The notes below the pieces were generated by a model. The model was given only the letters and a program-made list of their open reading frames with translations, was not told where the DNA came from and did not search any database. From an uncultured Dysosmobacter sp. (GTDB lineage Bacteria > Bacillota > Clostridia > Oscillospirales > Oscillospiraceae), in contig CAKTIO010000007.1 in NCBI GenBank assembly GCA_934565855.1, positions 128,539 through 192,538 of the forward strand: a stretch of DNA of 64,000 nt, given 5' to 3'. Within the stretch, counting starts at the first letter, position 1; each line of letters opens with the position of its first letter. The position numbers and the translations under genes were made by a program. This document shows, one piece after another, positions 13,203 through 23,005 of this stretch.

Positions 13203-14582
13203 ATGGCACAGAATACCCCGGCACCCAAGGAGAACAAAATGGGCGTCATGCCCGTGGACAAGCTGATTTTGAACATCTCCCTGCCCATGATGGTCTCCAT
13301 GCTGGTGCAAGCGCTTTATAATGTGGTGGACAGTATCTTTGTCGCCCGGGTCTCGGAAAACGCCTTGAGCGCCCTGTCTCTGGCATTTCCCATGCAGTCG
13401 CTGATGATCGCTGTCAGCACCGGCACCGGTGTTGGCATCAACGCTTTGGTGTCCCGGGCGCTGGGAGAGAAAAACGGACGCCGGGCGCAGGATGTGGCGC
13501 GCAACGGCGTGTTTCTTGCGGCGTGCAGCTTTGTGCTGTTCCTGCTGATCGGCATTTTTGCCGTGCCTGCCTTTTTCCGCGCCCAGACGGATGTGGAGGA
13601 GATATTGACCTATGGCGACCAGTATCTGCGCATCTGCTGCTGCGTGTCTTTCGGACTATTCGGCTCCATCACCTTTGAGCGGCTGCTGCAATCCACCGGG
13701 CGCACCGTGTATACCATGATCGCCCAGTCCAGCGGCGCGGTCATCAACATCATTCTGGACCCCATTCTCATTTTCGGACTGTTTGGACTTCCGGCGATGG
13801 GCGTGGCTGGCGCGGCACTTGCCACCGTCATCGGGCAGATCGGCAATATGCTGATCGCGCTGCACTTTTGCCGTCACAAGAACCCGGAGGTTCCCTTGCA
13901 CTTTCAGGGCTTCTGCCCCAAGGGGGAGATCATTGCCAGCATCTATCAGATCGGCATTCCCTCCATCATCATGCAGGCGATCAGCTCGGTGATGGTGTTT
14001 GGCGTCAATAAGATCCTCATTGCCTTTTCCACAACGGCGACCGCAGTGTTCGGCGTGTATTTCAAGCTGCAAAGCTTTGTGTTCATGCCGGTGTTCGGTC
14101 TGAACAACGGTTTGGTTCCCATCATCGGCTATAATTACGGCGCACGGAAGGCGGAGCGTATCCGCCAGACCTTCCGCTACGGTGTGCTGTACGCGGTGTG
14201 TATCATGGCGGTGGGTGTACTGCTGTTTCAGCTGGCGCCGGAGCTGCTGCTGCGGCTGTTTGATGCATCGGACGAGATGCTTTCCATCGGCAGAGTGGCG
14301 CTGCGGGTCATCAGCATCAGCTTCCTCCCGGCGGCGTTTGCCATTGTCTGCGGCTCTGTGTTCCAGGCGCTGGGCAGCGCCTTCCTCAGCATGATCGTTT
14401 CCATTGCCCGGCAGCTGGTGGTATTGCTTCCGGCGGCGTGGCTGCTGAGCCTTAGCGGGCAGCTGGCACTGGTGTGGTGGGCGTTCCCCATTGCGGAGAT
14501 CGTTTCCTTTGTCCTCTCCGCCCTGTTTTTCCGCTGGATCTATCACAAGCGCATCCAGCCGCTGAGCCAGCCGGAGACATAA
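13203..14582 (+). CDS. MATE family efflux transporter
   Basis: A 459-residue integral membrane protein with about 12 hydrophobic segments arranged as two similar halves. The N-terminus LILNISLPMMVSMLVQALYN followed by VDSIFVA is typical of MatE, as is the central GIPSIIMQAISS repeat. These pumps export drugs or metabolites using Na+ or H+. The transported substrate cannot be read. ATG 13203 follows AGGAGG by 7 bases; an upstream ATG (13173) lacks a site. The threonine aldolase gene follows after 25 bp and may be co-transcribed. Confidence 0.9.
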   Translation: MAQNTPAPKENKMGVMPVDKLILNISLPMMVSMLVQALYNVVDSIFVARVSENALSALSLAFPMQSLMIAVSTGTGVGINALVSRALGEKNGRRAQDVARNGVFLAACSFVLFLLIGIFAVPAFFRAQTDVEEILTYGDQYLRICCCVSFGLFGSITFERLLQSTGRTVYTMIAQSSGAVINIILDPILIFGLFGLPAMGVAGAALATVIGQIGNMLIALHFCRHKNPEVPLHFQGFCPKGEIIASIYQIGIPSIIMQAISSVMVFGVNKILIAFSTTATAVFGVYFKLQSFVFMPVFGLNNGLVPIIGYNYGARKAERIRQTFRYGVLYAVCIMAVGVLLFQLAPELLLRLFDASDEMLSIGRVALRVISISFLPAAFAIVCGSVFQALGSAFLSMIVSIARQLVVLLPAAWLLSLSGQLALVWWAFPIAEIVSFVLSALFFRWIYHKRIQPLSQPET

Positions 14583-14607
14583 CTCCGGCAGAGAGAGGAG
14601 AACTGCA

Positions 14608-15675
14608 ATGAACGGAAATCTGGACGAGACCCGGCTTCCCTTTGCCTGTGACTATATGGCGGGGGCGCACCCGCAGGTGCTGGCACGGCTGGTGGAGACC
14701 AATCTGGCAAGCAGCGCCGGGTATGGACTGGACGCCTTTTCCCGTCAGGCGAAGGAAAAGCTTCGGGCGGCGTGCCAATGCCCGGAGGCGGATATCCATT
14801 TTCTGATGGGCGGCACCCAGACCAATGCCGCGGTGATCGATGGACTGCTGGCATCCTATCAGGGTGTGCTGGCGGCGGACAGCGGTCACGTCAGCGTTCA
14901 CGAGGCGGGCGCCATCGAGTTTGGCGGACATAAGGTGCTGACCCTGCCCCAGAAGGACGGCAAGCTGTCGGCGCGGCAGATCGCGCAGGCTGTGGAAGCG
15001 TACCGGCAGGACGCCAACCGGGACCACATGGTCATGCCGGGCATGGTGTACCTCTCCCACCCCACAGAGTACGGTACCCTGTACTCGTTGGAGGAGCTGA
15101 CCGCCGTCAGCGCGGTGTGCCGGGAAAACGGGCTTCCGCTGTATCTGGACGGGGCGCGGCTGGCATATGCTCTCGCCTGCCCGGAAAATGACCTGACGTT
15201 GCCGGACATAGCCCGGCTGTGCGATGTATTCTACATTGGCGGTACCAAGTGCGGCGTGCTGTTTGGTGAGGCGGTGGTCATTCCCCGCCCCGGTCTGCTG
15301 CCCCACTTCTTCACCGTGATCAAGCAGCATGGTGCGTTGCTGGCAAAGGGACGGCTGCTGGGTGTGCAGTTTGACGCGCTGTTTACCGATGGGCTGTATC
15401 AGCGGATAGGCGCGGACGCGGTGCGCTACGCGCAGGAGATCCGGCAGGCGCTGAGGGAGCGGGGCTTTTCCGCTCCGGTGGACTCCCCCACCAATCAGGT
15501 GTTCTGCGAGATGTCCAACGCGCAGATGCAGGCGCTGGAGCGGCAGGTGGCGCTGGGCTTTTGGGAGAGCCGGGGCGCGGACCGCAGCGTGGTCCGCTTC
15601 ACCACCAGCTGGGCGACCCGGCGGGAGGAGGTAGACGCGCTGCTGACGCTGCTGCCCCGGGCGGACAACACCTGA
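14608..15675 (+). CDS. ltaE: Low-specificity threonine aldolase-like PLP enzyme
   Basis: A 355-residue fold-type I PLP enzyme of the beta-eliminating lyase/threonine aldolase family. The early MGGTQTNA, YLDGARLAYAL with the PLP-contacting Asp, and YIGGTKCG with the Schiff-base lysine are visible. It should split L-threonine or allo-threonine into glycine and acetaldehyde. Length is normal. ATG 14608 has a GAGGAG site. A strong terminator follows. Substrate preference is inferred from family. Confidence 0.88.
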   Translation: MNGNLDETRLPFACDYMAGAHPQVLARLVETNLASSAGYGLDAFSRQAKEKLRAACQCPEADIHFLMGGTQTNAAVIDGLLASYQGVLAADSGHVSVHEAGAIEFGGHKVLTLPQKDGKLSARQIAQAVEAYRQDANRDHMVMPGMVYLSHPTEYGTLYSLEELTAVSAVCRENGLPLYLDGARLAYALACPENDLTLPDIARLCDVFYIGGTKCGVLFGEAVVIPRPGLLPHFFTVIKQHGALLAKGRLLGVQFDALFTDGLYQRIGADAVRYAQEIRQALRERGFSAPVDSPTNQVFCEMSNAQMQALERQVALGFWESRGADRSVVRFTTSWATRREEVDALLTLLPRADNT

Positions 15676-15690
15676 CAAAAGAGAAAATGA

Positions 15691-15726
15691 GAGACCCCTG
15701 CAAAACGCTTGCAGGGGTCTCTTTTT
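15691..15726 (+). terminator. Hairpin terminator
   Basis: 13-bp perfect stem GAGACCCCTGCAA with complement, 5-base loop and TTTTT, between convergent genes. Confidence 0.9.
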
Positions 15727-15736
15727 ATCACAGAAA

Positions 15737-16333
15737 TCAGAGTATTTGGGGTTTCCAGGAGTAGCCGGTGCGGTCTGCCCCGGTGATCTCCCGCAGCACC
15801 CGGCAGGGATTTCCCACAGCAATGACCCGGGGAGGAATATCCCGCGTCACCACGCTCCCGGTGCCGATAATGGCATCGTCTCCAATGGAGACGCCGGCTG
15901 TGATTTTGACATCGCCGCCCAGCCAGACATTTTTCCCGATTTGCACAGGCTTACTCTGACAGCCGCCATGAATGCGCTCCTGTGCGTCGATGGAATGGTT
16001 TACCGGATAAATCCCCAGATTGGGTCCGATGAGGGTGTTTTTTCCGATCCGGACCTCCGCGCAGTCCAGAATCACACAGCCAAAGTTGATATACACGTTG
16101 TCCTCAATGATAATATTTTTCCCAAACTCGCAGCGGAAATCCGGTTCGATCCAGACGTTTTTCCCAACGGACCGGAGCAGGGACGTCAACAGCTGCTGCC
16201 GAAGCGCTGTCTGGTGGTCCTCTGTCCGGTTGTAGGCGCGGAACAGCTTTTTGGCGGCAATTCTGCGCTGGAACAGGTCCTCGTCAAAATCATTATAGAC
16301 CTGTCCGGCAAGCAGCTTTTCCCATTCTGTCAT
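15737..16333 (-). CDS. Sugar O-acetyltransferase, Maa/LacA-type hexapeptide enzyme
   Basis: A 198-residue left-handed beta-helix acetyltransferase. The N-terminal helical Mac domain (KLLAGQVYNDFDEDL) is followed by hexapeptide repeats. PVNHSID carries the catalytic His, and IGTGSVVTRDIPP and VGNPCRVLREI are the usual C-terminal signature. It acetylates maltose, glucose or galactosides with acetyl-CoA. The gene is 33 bp downstream of the patatin gene on the same strand. Confidence 0.9.
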   Translation of the reverse strand: MTEWEKLLAGQVYNDFDEDLFQRRIAAKKLFRAYNRTEDHQTALRQQLLTSLLRSVGKNVWIEPDFRCEFGKNIIIEDNVYINFGCVILDCAEVRIGKNTLIGPNLGIYPVNHSIDAQERIHGGCQSKPVQIGKNVWLGGDVKITAGVSIGDDAIIGTGSVVTRDIPPRVIAVGNPCRVLREITGADRTGYSWKPQIL

Positions 16334-16366
16334 GCGGGCGGCGCTCCTTTCTGAATTGGCGGCACA

Positions 16367-17230
16367 TCAGGTGTGCAGATAGTGCATCATGTCGTCCAGC
16401 CGCTTCATGGCAACGGCTCTTCCCTGCTGGTAAAGCTCCTCCAGCCGGGCGGCGTCCCGCTCCAATCGGCTGACCTGTACGGGCTTTTCCGGGCAGAGCA
16501 GGAAGACACGTCCCTCCCGTTCCCATTGCTCCAGCTCCTCGTACATGTGGTTGTGCCGCCGGGGCATTTCGTGCAGAGCGCGGCAGAAGGCGGGATATCT
16601 CCGGTATTTCCGGTCCAGCAGGCGGTTCATGGCGGAACTGTTTTCCACCCGGTTCCGGTATCCTCTGGGACGGGTCAGCACCACCACGATCTTGTCATAG
16701 CCCAGCTGTGCCGCACGGTGGTAGGCAACGGCGCAGGAGCAGCCGCCGTCCAGACAGGGAATGCCGCCCACGGATACGGTTTTGGCAAGCCCCGGCATGC
16801 TGGACGAAGCGCAGCACGCCGTGAGAAAATCCTGCGGCGTGCCGCTGGATTTTTCCACATACAGGGGCTTTCCTGTCAGCAGGTCCGTGGCGACAGCCTC
16901 CAGCCTCTGGGGAGAGGAAAACAGGGTCCTCCGGTCCATGGGATACAGAGCATCGCAGATATCACCGAACATAAAGTGGAAGTTGAACACGCCTCCGGTG
17001 CGCAGCAGGTTGCCGAAGCCCAGATAGCGGGGGTCGGCGCAGAAGGTCTCATTGATCTCCCGGGTGCGCCCGGGCTGCTTTGCCACATAGTTCAGTCCGC
17101 ACAGGGACCCGGCGGAGACGCCGTTGACATAGGCAAAGGACAGCTGTGCTTCCAGAAAAATGTCCAGAACACCGCCGGTAAACAGGGTGCGGAAGGAGCC
17201 GCCCTCCAGCACCAGAGCTGCATGCAGCAT
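16367..17230 (-). CDS. Patatin-like phospholipase/esterase
   Basis: A 287-residue protein of the bacterial YjjU-like patatin group. It has the oxyanion stretch LEGGSFR, the nucleophile elbow GVSAGS and the catalytic Asp in LDGG. It hydrolyses lipid ester bonds; the natural substrate is unknown. ATG 17230 follows an AAAGGCGGTG site, so the 29 extra upstream residues of the open frame were left out. Its downstream neighbour is the O-acetyltransferase gene. Confidence 0.88.
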   Translation of the reverse strand: MLHAALVLEGGSFRTLFTGGVLDIFLEAQLSFAYVNGVSAGSLCGLNYVAKQPGRTREINETFCADPRYLGFGNLLRTGGVFNFHFMFGDICDALYPMDRRTLFSSPQRLEAVATDLLTGKPLYVEKSSGTPQDFLTACCASSSMPGLAKTVSVGGIPCLDGGCSCAVAYHRAAQLGYDKIVVVLTRPRGYRNRVENSSAMNRLLDRKYRRYPAFCRALHEMPRRHNHMYEELEQWEREGRVFLLCPEKPVQVSRLERDAARLEELYQQGRAVAMKRLDDMMHYLHT

Positions 17231-17444
17231 GGGATCACCGCCTTTCCCTGTGCCGGAATGCTGCGCTCCGGCGGTACTTTTAGAGGATATGATAGCACGC
17301 CGGGGCGGCTCCGGCAATCCTCAAATAGCCGGATTTTCAAAAACAGACAGAAAAATTTTTGGCGGGACCTACTGCTCTTGGACGGATATGGAAAAACGGC
17401 GGAGACCCGCCGTTTTTCCCGTGCATGCCTGCTGGGTCCCGCCG

Positions 17445-18185
17445 CTATTTCTTCAGATACGTCTCCGGATCCACAGCATCGCCGTCCCGGCTGACAGAAA
17501 AGTGCAGGTGCGGCTCCTCCGCGGATTCGGCAAGGGCGGTGGCGCCCACCGCGCCAATGACCTGTCCGGCGGTAACGGCGTCACCCTTTTTCACCGGCGG
17601 CTTGGACTGAAGATTGGCATAGGTGGTCTGCTCGTCTCCGGCGTGGCGCAGAACAACAGTGGTTCCCAGCAGATCGTCCTGCCGGACCTCCTGCACAGTG
17701 CCTGAGGCGGCGGCAAGCACCTCTGTCCCGGCGGGAGCTGCAATGTCCACTCCGTCGTGAACGCGCCAGTCCTCCAGAGTGGAGTTATAGGTCAGGGCGT
17801 CCACAGAGAAAGCGGCAATGACCTCCCCATTCAGGGGAGAGACCACCAGACTGGGAGCGGCAGCCACCACCGGTGTGTCATCTGCCACCGGCAGTTCCGG
17901 CATGGGGACCACTGCCGCAGCAGGAGCGGGAGCCTCTGTTTCCGGCTCTGGTGCTTCCTCCTCCGTTGGCGCTTCCGGCAGAGAGGTGGGGTGGACGGCG
18001 GAGGAATCCTCCGGAGACAGCGGCGCAGATGCGTAAGAGCCGCTTCCGGCAGACGGTTCCGCTGCCCCTCCGCTGTTCCGGAACAGGGAGCAGTACGTTC
18101 CGGTACCCACCACCAGCAGGCTCAGCGCCAGGGTCAGAAACAGTGCCGCGCCATTCTGCGGCGCGCGATGATTGGAATTGCTCAT
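17445..18185 (-). CDS. Membrane-anchored M23 peptidase
   Basis: A 246-residue protein with an N-terminal TM anchor (about 13-35), an acidic Pro/Ala/Glu-rich linker (about 45-110) and a C-terminal LytM domain. HDGVDIAAPAGTEV gives the first metal ligands and PHLHFSV the HxH motif. It probably trims peptidoglycan outside the membrane. It resembles SpoIIQ-like or SpoIVFA-like sporulation proteins, but no sporulation gene is adjacent. ATG 18185 follows AGGAGGG; the longer open frame has no site. Confidence 0.88.
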   Translation of the reverse strand: MSNSNHRAPQNGAALFLTLALSLLVVGTGTYCSLFRNSGGAAEPSAGSGSYASAPLSPEDSSAVHPTSLPEAPTEEEAPEPETEAPAPAAAVVPMPELPVADDTPVVAAAPSLVVSPLNGEVIAAFSVDALTYNSTLEDWRVHDGVDIAAPAGTEVLAAASGTVQEVRQDDLLGTTVVLRHAGDEQTTYANLQSKPPVKKGDAVTAGQVIGAVGATALAESAEEPHLHFSVSRDGDAVDPETYLKK

Positions 18186-18309
18186 GATAACCCTCCTTTT
18201 CTTCCGAGTATTTCCAGAAAGACAGAGGACTATACAGCTGGTGGAGAAATAAACAGGGCGGTTTGTAAAAAAACGGCGCTGGTTTTCCAGCACCGCTTCA
18301 GTAGATTTG

Positions 18310-19827
18310 TTATTTTACGATCAGGGTTTTTCCGGTCATTTCCTCCGGCTGATTCAGCCCCAGCACATCCAGAATGGTAGGGGCGATGTCCGCCAGCTTT
18401 CCGCCGGTGCGCAGCTCAGAGCCTGCGCCCACCAGAATGAAGGGCACCGGATTGGTGGTGTGCGCCGTCATGGGAGAGCCATCTGCCTGCTTCATCTGTT
18501 CGGCGTTGCCGTGGTCTGCCGTGACCATTGCGATGCCGCCCATTTTCAGCGTAGCGTCAATGACCCTGCCCACACACTCGTCCACCGTTTCCACCGCCTT
18601 GACAGCAGCGTTGAATACGCCGGTGTGTCCCACCATGTCGCAGTTGGCAAAGTTCAGGATAATGACGTCATAGGCGCCGGATTCGATGCGTTCCACACAC
18701 TGGCGTGCCACCTCCTCCGCGCTCATCTCCGGCTGCAGGTCGTAGGTCGCCACCTTGGGAGAGGGGACCAGGACCCGGTCCTCGCTAGGGAACTGGGTTT
18801 CCGAGCCGCCGTTGAAGAAGAACGTCACATGGGCGTATTTCTCTGTTTCGGCAATGCGCAGCTGAGTCAATCCCATTTTGCTGAGGTATTCGCCCAGCCC
18901 GTTTTCCACGCAGACCCGGGGAAACGCCACCTGCACGTTGGGCATGGAGGCGTCATACTCCGTGTTGCAGACGAAGTGAACGGGGAAATACTGGCGGGTA
19001 AAGCCATTGAATTCCGGGTCCACCAGCGTCCGGGTGATCTCCCGGGCGCGGTCCGGGCGGAAGTTGAAGAAGATCACGCTGTCGTTGTCGGAAATGGTGC
19101 CGTCCTGGTCGCAGACCACCGGCTCCACGAATTCATCGGTAACGTCCCGGTCATAGGAGTTCCGGACAGCTGCCACCGGGACCGGATTGTATGCGGCGCT
19201 CTCACCGTAAACCATAGCGTCATATGCCTGCTCGACCCGGTCCCAGCGCTTATCCCGGTCCATTGCGTAATAGCGCCCCATGACCGTGGCGATTTTGCCC
19301 ACGCCCAGTTCCCGGCACTTTTCCACCGTCTGCGCCACATAGTCCGCGCCGGAGGTGGGAGAAACGTCCCGTCCATCCAGAAAGGCGTGGATATAGACCT
19401 TTTCCAGTCCCTGGTCCTTTGCCAGCTGAAGCAGGGCAAACAGGTGGCTCAGGTGGGAGTGTACGCCGCCATCGCTCAAAAGTCCCATCAGGTGCAGCGC
19501 TGTGCCCTTTTCCCGGCAGGACTGCATCGCGTCCAGATACGCCTGGTTCTGGAAGAAGGAGCCGTCGGCAATGGCGTTGCTGATGCGGGGCAGGTCCTGA
19601 AAGACCACCCGTCCGCCGCCGATGTTGGTATGCCCCACCTCGCTGTTGCCCATCTGTCCCTCCGGCAGACCCACGGCAAGTCCGGATGCCTCCAGCTCCG
19701 TGTGGGCATACTCGGCAAATAACCTGTCCAGACGAGGGGTGCTGGCGGCGGCAACAGCGTTTCCATCGGCTTCGGCACGAAGACCGAACCCGTCCATGAT
19801 GATGAGGGTTGTTGGTGTTTTGTTCAT
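18310..19827 (-). CDS. gpmI: Phosphoglycerate mutase, 2,3-BPG-independent
   Basis: A 505-residue enzyme of full family length that interconverts 3- and 2-phosphoglycerate with two Mn2+ ions. Visible are the N-terminal metal site IIMDGFG, the catalytic Ser in MGNSEVGHTNIG, and the C-terminal metal sites FANCDMVGHTG and TADHGNAEQM. It ends the minus-strand glycolytic group pgk-tpiA-gpmI. The gap to tpiA is 115 bp. Confidence 0.97.
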   Translation of the reverse strand: MNKTPTTLIIMDGFGLRAEADGNAVAAASTPRLDRLFAEYAHTELEASGLAVGLPEGQMGNSEVGHTNIGGGRVVFQDLPRISNAIADGSFFQNQAYLDAMQSCREKGTALHLMGLLSDGGVHSHLSHLFALLQLAKDQGLEKVYIHAFLDGRDVSPTSGADYVAQTVEKCRELGVGKIATVMGRYYAMDRDKRWDRVEQAYDAMVYGESAAYNPVPVAAVRNSYDRDVTDEFVEPVVCDQDGTISDNDSVIFFNFRPDRAREITRTLVDPEFNGFTRQYFPVHFVCNTEYDASMPNVQVAFPRVCVENGLGEYLSKMGLTQLRIAETEKYAHVTFFFNGGSETQFPSEDRVLVPSPKVATYDLQPEMSAEEVARQCVERIESGAYDVIILNFANCDMVGHTGVFNAAVKAVETVDECVGRVIDATLKMGGIAMVTADHGNAEQMKQADGSPMTAHTTNPVPFILVGAGSELRTGGKLADIAPTILDVLGLNQPEEMTGKTLIVK

Positions 19828-19942
19828 ATATTATCTCCGTTCCAACGCCGTGCGTCCCGCTGCCGGAGAAGACTCCGGCAGGGCGCGTTTCTGTGGCGCG
19901 CGGCGAAAACTTTTCACCGGGGAGAGCTTTTCTCCCCGGGGG

Positions 19943-20716
19943 TCAGTCCTGATTGGCTGCGTTGATGATATCCACGAACTGGTCGGGCTTCAGGGCGGCG
20001 CCGCCGATGAGTCCGCCGTCGATGTCCGGCTGTGCCAGCAGCTCGGAGGCGTTCCGGGGATTCATGGAGCCGCCGTACTGAACGGTGACGCTGCGGGCGA
20101 CCCGTGCGCCGTACAGAGAGCGGATGGTGGCACGGATGTTGGAGCAGACCTCACCCGCCTGCTCCGCTGTGGCAGTTTTGCCGGTGCCGATGGCCCAGAT
20201 GGGCTCATAGGCAATGATGCAGCGGCGCAGCTTCTCGGCAGGAACGCCGAACAGCGCGCTCTTGACCTGCAGGGCGATCCAGTCGTTGGTGATACCGGCT
20301 TCCCGCTGCTCCAGAGACTCGCCCACGCAGATGATGGGGGTCATTCCGGCGGACAGCACGGCGTGGACCTTCTTATTCACAGTGGAATCTGTCTCGCAGA
20401 AATACTGCCGACGCTCAGAATGACCGACGATGACATACTTCACGCCCAGATCCTTCAGCATCTCGGCGGAGACCTCACCGGTGTAAGCGCCCTTTTCCTC
20501 AAAGTAGACATTTTCCGCACCCACGGAGACCCGCAGGTCCTTGAATGCCTTCATGGCGACGGAAATGTTGCAGGCGGGGACGCAGATCAGGGTGTCGCAC
20601 CACTTGGCGCGGGGCATGATCTTCTTCAGCTCTTCAGCGAACTTCTTGGTCTCCGTTGCCGTCATGTTCATTTTCCAGTTGCCGGCAATGACAGTTTTGC
20701 GATATCTGCGATTCAT
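19943..20716 (-). CDS. tpiA: Triosephosphate isomerase
   Basis: A 257-residue TIM barrel that interconverts dihydroxyacetone phosphate and glyceraldehyde 3-phosphate. Catalytic residues are the Lys in AGNWKMN, the His in VIVGHSERR and the Glu in AYEPIWAIGTG. The C-terminal GGAALKP phosphate loop is present. It lies between pgk and gpmI, as in many Bacillota. Confidence 0.97.
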   Translation of the reverse strand: MNRRYRKTVIAGNWKMNMTATETKKFAEELKKIMPRAKWCDTLICVPACNISVAMKAFKDLRVSVGAENVYFEEKGAYTGEVSAEMLKDLGVKYVIVGHSERRQYFCETDSTVNKKVHAVLSAGMTPIICVGESLEQREAGITNDWIALQVKSALFGVPAEKLRRCIIAYEPIWAIGTGKTATAEQAGEVCSNIRATIRSLYGARVARSVTVQYGGSMNPRNASELLAQPDIDGGLIGGAALKPDQFVDIINAANQD

Positions 20717-20833
20717 TTTCTCTTTTCTCCTTTTATGACTATCTAAAAAGCAGCCACCCTTCCGGAAGGGGAACGATCCCGCTTCCGTGCGCGCCGCCTC
20801 AGGCGGGCGGAAAGGGCTGCCTGCAAGCGGGGG

Positions 20834-22102
20834 TCAGCGGTCCAGCAGGCACGCTACGCCCGGCAGCTCCTTGCCCTCCAGAAATTCCAGAGAGGCACCG
20901 CCGCCGGTGGAAATGTGGGTCATCTGCGCGGCGTAGCCCAGCTGCTCTACCGCGGCGGCGCTGTCGCCGCCGCCGACGATGGTCACCGCACCGGATTCCG
21001 CCAGAGCCTTTGCCATAGCGCGGGTGCCGCCGGCGAAGGCTTCAAACTCAAACACGCCCATAGGACCGTTCCACACCACGGTCCCGGCGTTCTTCACTGC
21101 GGAGCAGAACAGCTCCACGGTTTTGGGACCGATATCCAGTCCCTGCATATCTGCGGGAATCGCCATCGTGTCCACGACCACGGGCTCCGCGTCGGCGGAG
21201 AACTCCTTTGCCGCCAGTGTATCCACCGGCAGCAGCAGCTTTACGCCCTTGTCCTTTGCCTTCTGGAGCATTTCCAGAGCGTAGGGCTCCCGGTCCGCCT
21301 CCAGCAGGGATTTGCCGATCTGTCCGCCCTGGGCTGCGGCAAAGGTGTATGCCATGCCGCCGCCTATGATAACGGTGTCCGCCCTGTCCAGAAGGTTGTT
21401 GATAACGTTGATCTTGTCAGACACCTTGGCTCCGCCCAGCACCGCCACGAAGGGGCGCTTGGGGTCGTCCAGTGCCTTGCCCATGACCTCCAGCTCCTTG
21501 GCAACCAGCAAACCGGACACGGCAGGCAGGTAAGCCGCCACACCAGTGGTGGAGGCGTGGGCGCGGTGAACGCTGCCGAAGGCATCGGACACAAACAGCT
21601 GGGCAAGACCGGCGAGCTTTTTGGAAAGCTCCGGGTCGTTCTTGGTCTCACCCTTTTCAAAGCGGGTGTTTTCCAGCAGCAGGATCTCGCCGGGCTGCAA
21701 TGCCGCCGCCTTGGCGCAGGCGTCGGGTCCCACCACGTCGGCAGCAAACTGGACCTCCTGCCCCAGCAGCTCAGACAGGCGCTTTGCCACGGGAGCCAGC
21801 GTCAGCTTCTGCAGAGACCTTTTCCAGCTCTCTTCGGTGAGGGTGGCGGGGTCCTTGCCCTTTTCCGTCTGCTTCTTGACATAGGTCTGGAAGGTGGCGG
21901 CGGGCTTGCCCAGATGAGAACAGGCGATGACTGCGGCGCCGTGTTCCAGCAGATAGCGGATGGTGGGCAGGGCGGCGACGATCCGCTTGTCGCTGGTGAT
22001 CTCGCCGGTGGTCTTATCCTGCGGAACGTTGAAGTCGCAACGCAGCAGGACCTTTTTGCCCTGAACGTCCACATCCAGAACAGTCTTTTTATTATAGTTC
22101 AT
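20834..22102 (-). CDS. pgk: Phosphoglycerate kinase
   Basis: A 422-residue enzyme that makes ATP from 1,3-bisphosphoglycerate. It has RCDFNVP near the N-terminus, the substrate-binding HLGKP, the hinge [10 protein letters not shown] and the nucleotide-binding GGGDSAAAV. An insert of about 25 residues after HLGKP ([20 protein letters not shown]) is longer than in Bacillus PGK. It starts the pgk-tpiA-gpmI group; trmL lies just upstream on the same strand. Confidence 0.97.
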   Translation of the reverse strand: MNYNKKTVLDVDVQGKKVLLRCDFNVPQDKTTGEITSDKRIVAALPTIRYLLEHGAAVIACSHLGKPAATFQTYVKKQTEKGKDPATLTEESWKRSLQKLTLAPVAKRLSELLGQEVQFAADVVGPDACAKAAALQPGEILLLENTRFEKGETKNDPELSKKLAGLAQLFVSDAFGSVHRAHASTTGVAAYLPAVSGLLVAKELEVMGKALDDPKRPFVAVLGGAKVSDKINVINNLLDRADTVIIGGGMAYTFAAAQGGQIGKSLLEADREPYALEMLQKAKDKGVKLLLPVDTLAAKEFSADAEPVVVDTMAIPADMQGLDIGPKTVELFCSAVKNAGTVVWNGPMGVFEFEAFAGGTRAMAKALAESGAVTIVGGGDSAAAVEQLGYAAQMTHISTGGGASLEFLEGKELPGVACLLDR

Positions 22103-22161
22103 AAAAGCCTCCTGTTTTTCATCAGAAGAATTTCACGGGGTCTCAGGATCAAACGCCGGGG

Positions 22162-22662
22162 TCAGGGCGTGGGTGTTCCCGCCATCTCTCCGGTTCCCTG
22201 AAGACCCGGAAAGCCTGTCTGCCGCAGCGCCTCGTAAACGCACACTGCCACCGTGTTGGAGAGGTTCAGGCTTCTTGTCTGAGACCGCATAGGCAGACGG
22301 ATGCACCGGTCCCGGTACTCCTCCCGGAAGGCAAGGGGCAGTCCGGCGGTCTCCTTGCCGAAGAACAGCCAGCTGTCCGGAGTGAACACCGCCTCCTGAT
22401 AGGAGCGGGGCGCCTTGGTGGTGGTCAGCCACAGGTCCCGGCGGGCTTCCGGGCGGCGGGTGAAGAAATCGTCCAGATTTTCATAGTCAAAGACCTCCAC
22501 CAGGTGCCAATAGTCCAGTCCGGCGCGCTTCACGGCTTTGTCGGAAATATCAAAGCCCAGAGGACGGACCAGATGCAGCCGGCTGCCGGTGGCAGCGCAG
22601 GTCCGGGCAATGTTTCCGCAGTTCTGCGGGATCTCCGGCTCCACCAGAACGATATTCAGCAT
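22162..22662 (-). CDS. trmL: tRNA (cytidine/uridine-34-2'-O)-methyltransferase
   Basis: A 166-residue SPOUT-fold methyltransferase that methylates the wobble ribose of tRNA-Leu. The N-terminal VLVEPEIPQNCGNIARTCAA, the GKETAGLP loop and the trefoil-knot segment LNLSNTVAVCVYEALRQ are characteristic. Length is usual. It is 59 bp upstream of pgk, so co-transcription is possible. Confidence 0.93.
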   Translation of the reverse strand: MLNIVLVEPEIPQNCGNIARTCAATGSRLHLVRPLGFDISDKAVKRAGLDYWHLVEVFDYENLDDFFTRRPEARRDLWLTTTKAPRSYQEAVFTPDSWLFFGKETAGLPLAFREEYRDRCIRLPMRSQTRSLNLSNTVAVCVYEALRQTGFPGLQGTGEMAGTPTP

Positions 22663-23005
22663 CGGGACCGCCTCCTTTTTGCAAGCAGGGTTTATTGTAA
22701 TCCATTACACACACAAATTCAACTGTAAAATGAGAAGAAAAACGGATTTTCATAAGAAACCACCACAAAACGGGCTTGAATTTTGCAAAATGCCGAAAAA
22801 CAGCCGGGGCGGCGGAGCCTTCTGCCGGGAAAAACGACGGAAAGGAGGCGGAAAGACCCGGGACACCCCGGTTTTTCCCGGGAATCCGGTCAAACTGCCA
22901 AAAAGACTGGGAAAAATTCTATCAATGATTTCCGTGTGTAGACTGGATTTTTACAGGAACTTTGCTATAATGATATCATCTGATGCTAAGGAGGGGGATA
23001 CACCC
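22663..23005. other. Gene-free stretch upstream of the GlmU-like gene
   Basis: No supported gene is seen. It holds purine-rich sequence, a GC-rich inverted repeat of CCCGGG elements near 22858-22885, and an extended -10 promoter at the right end. Confidence 0.5.
22963..22971 (+). promoter_or_regulatory. Extended -10 promoter of the glmU-like operon
   Basis: TTTGC then TATAAT (22966-22971), an extended -10 box with no good -35, 35 bp ahead of the GlmU-like start. Confidence 0.6.

Noticed and set aside
22538..23005. Longer N-terminus of the GlmU-like frame
   Set aside because: It would start inside the antisense trmL gene and pass over the promoter. ATG 23006 has an excellent ribosome site.
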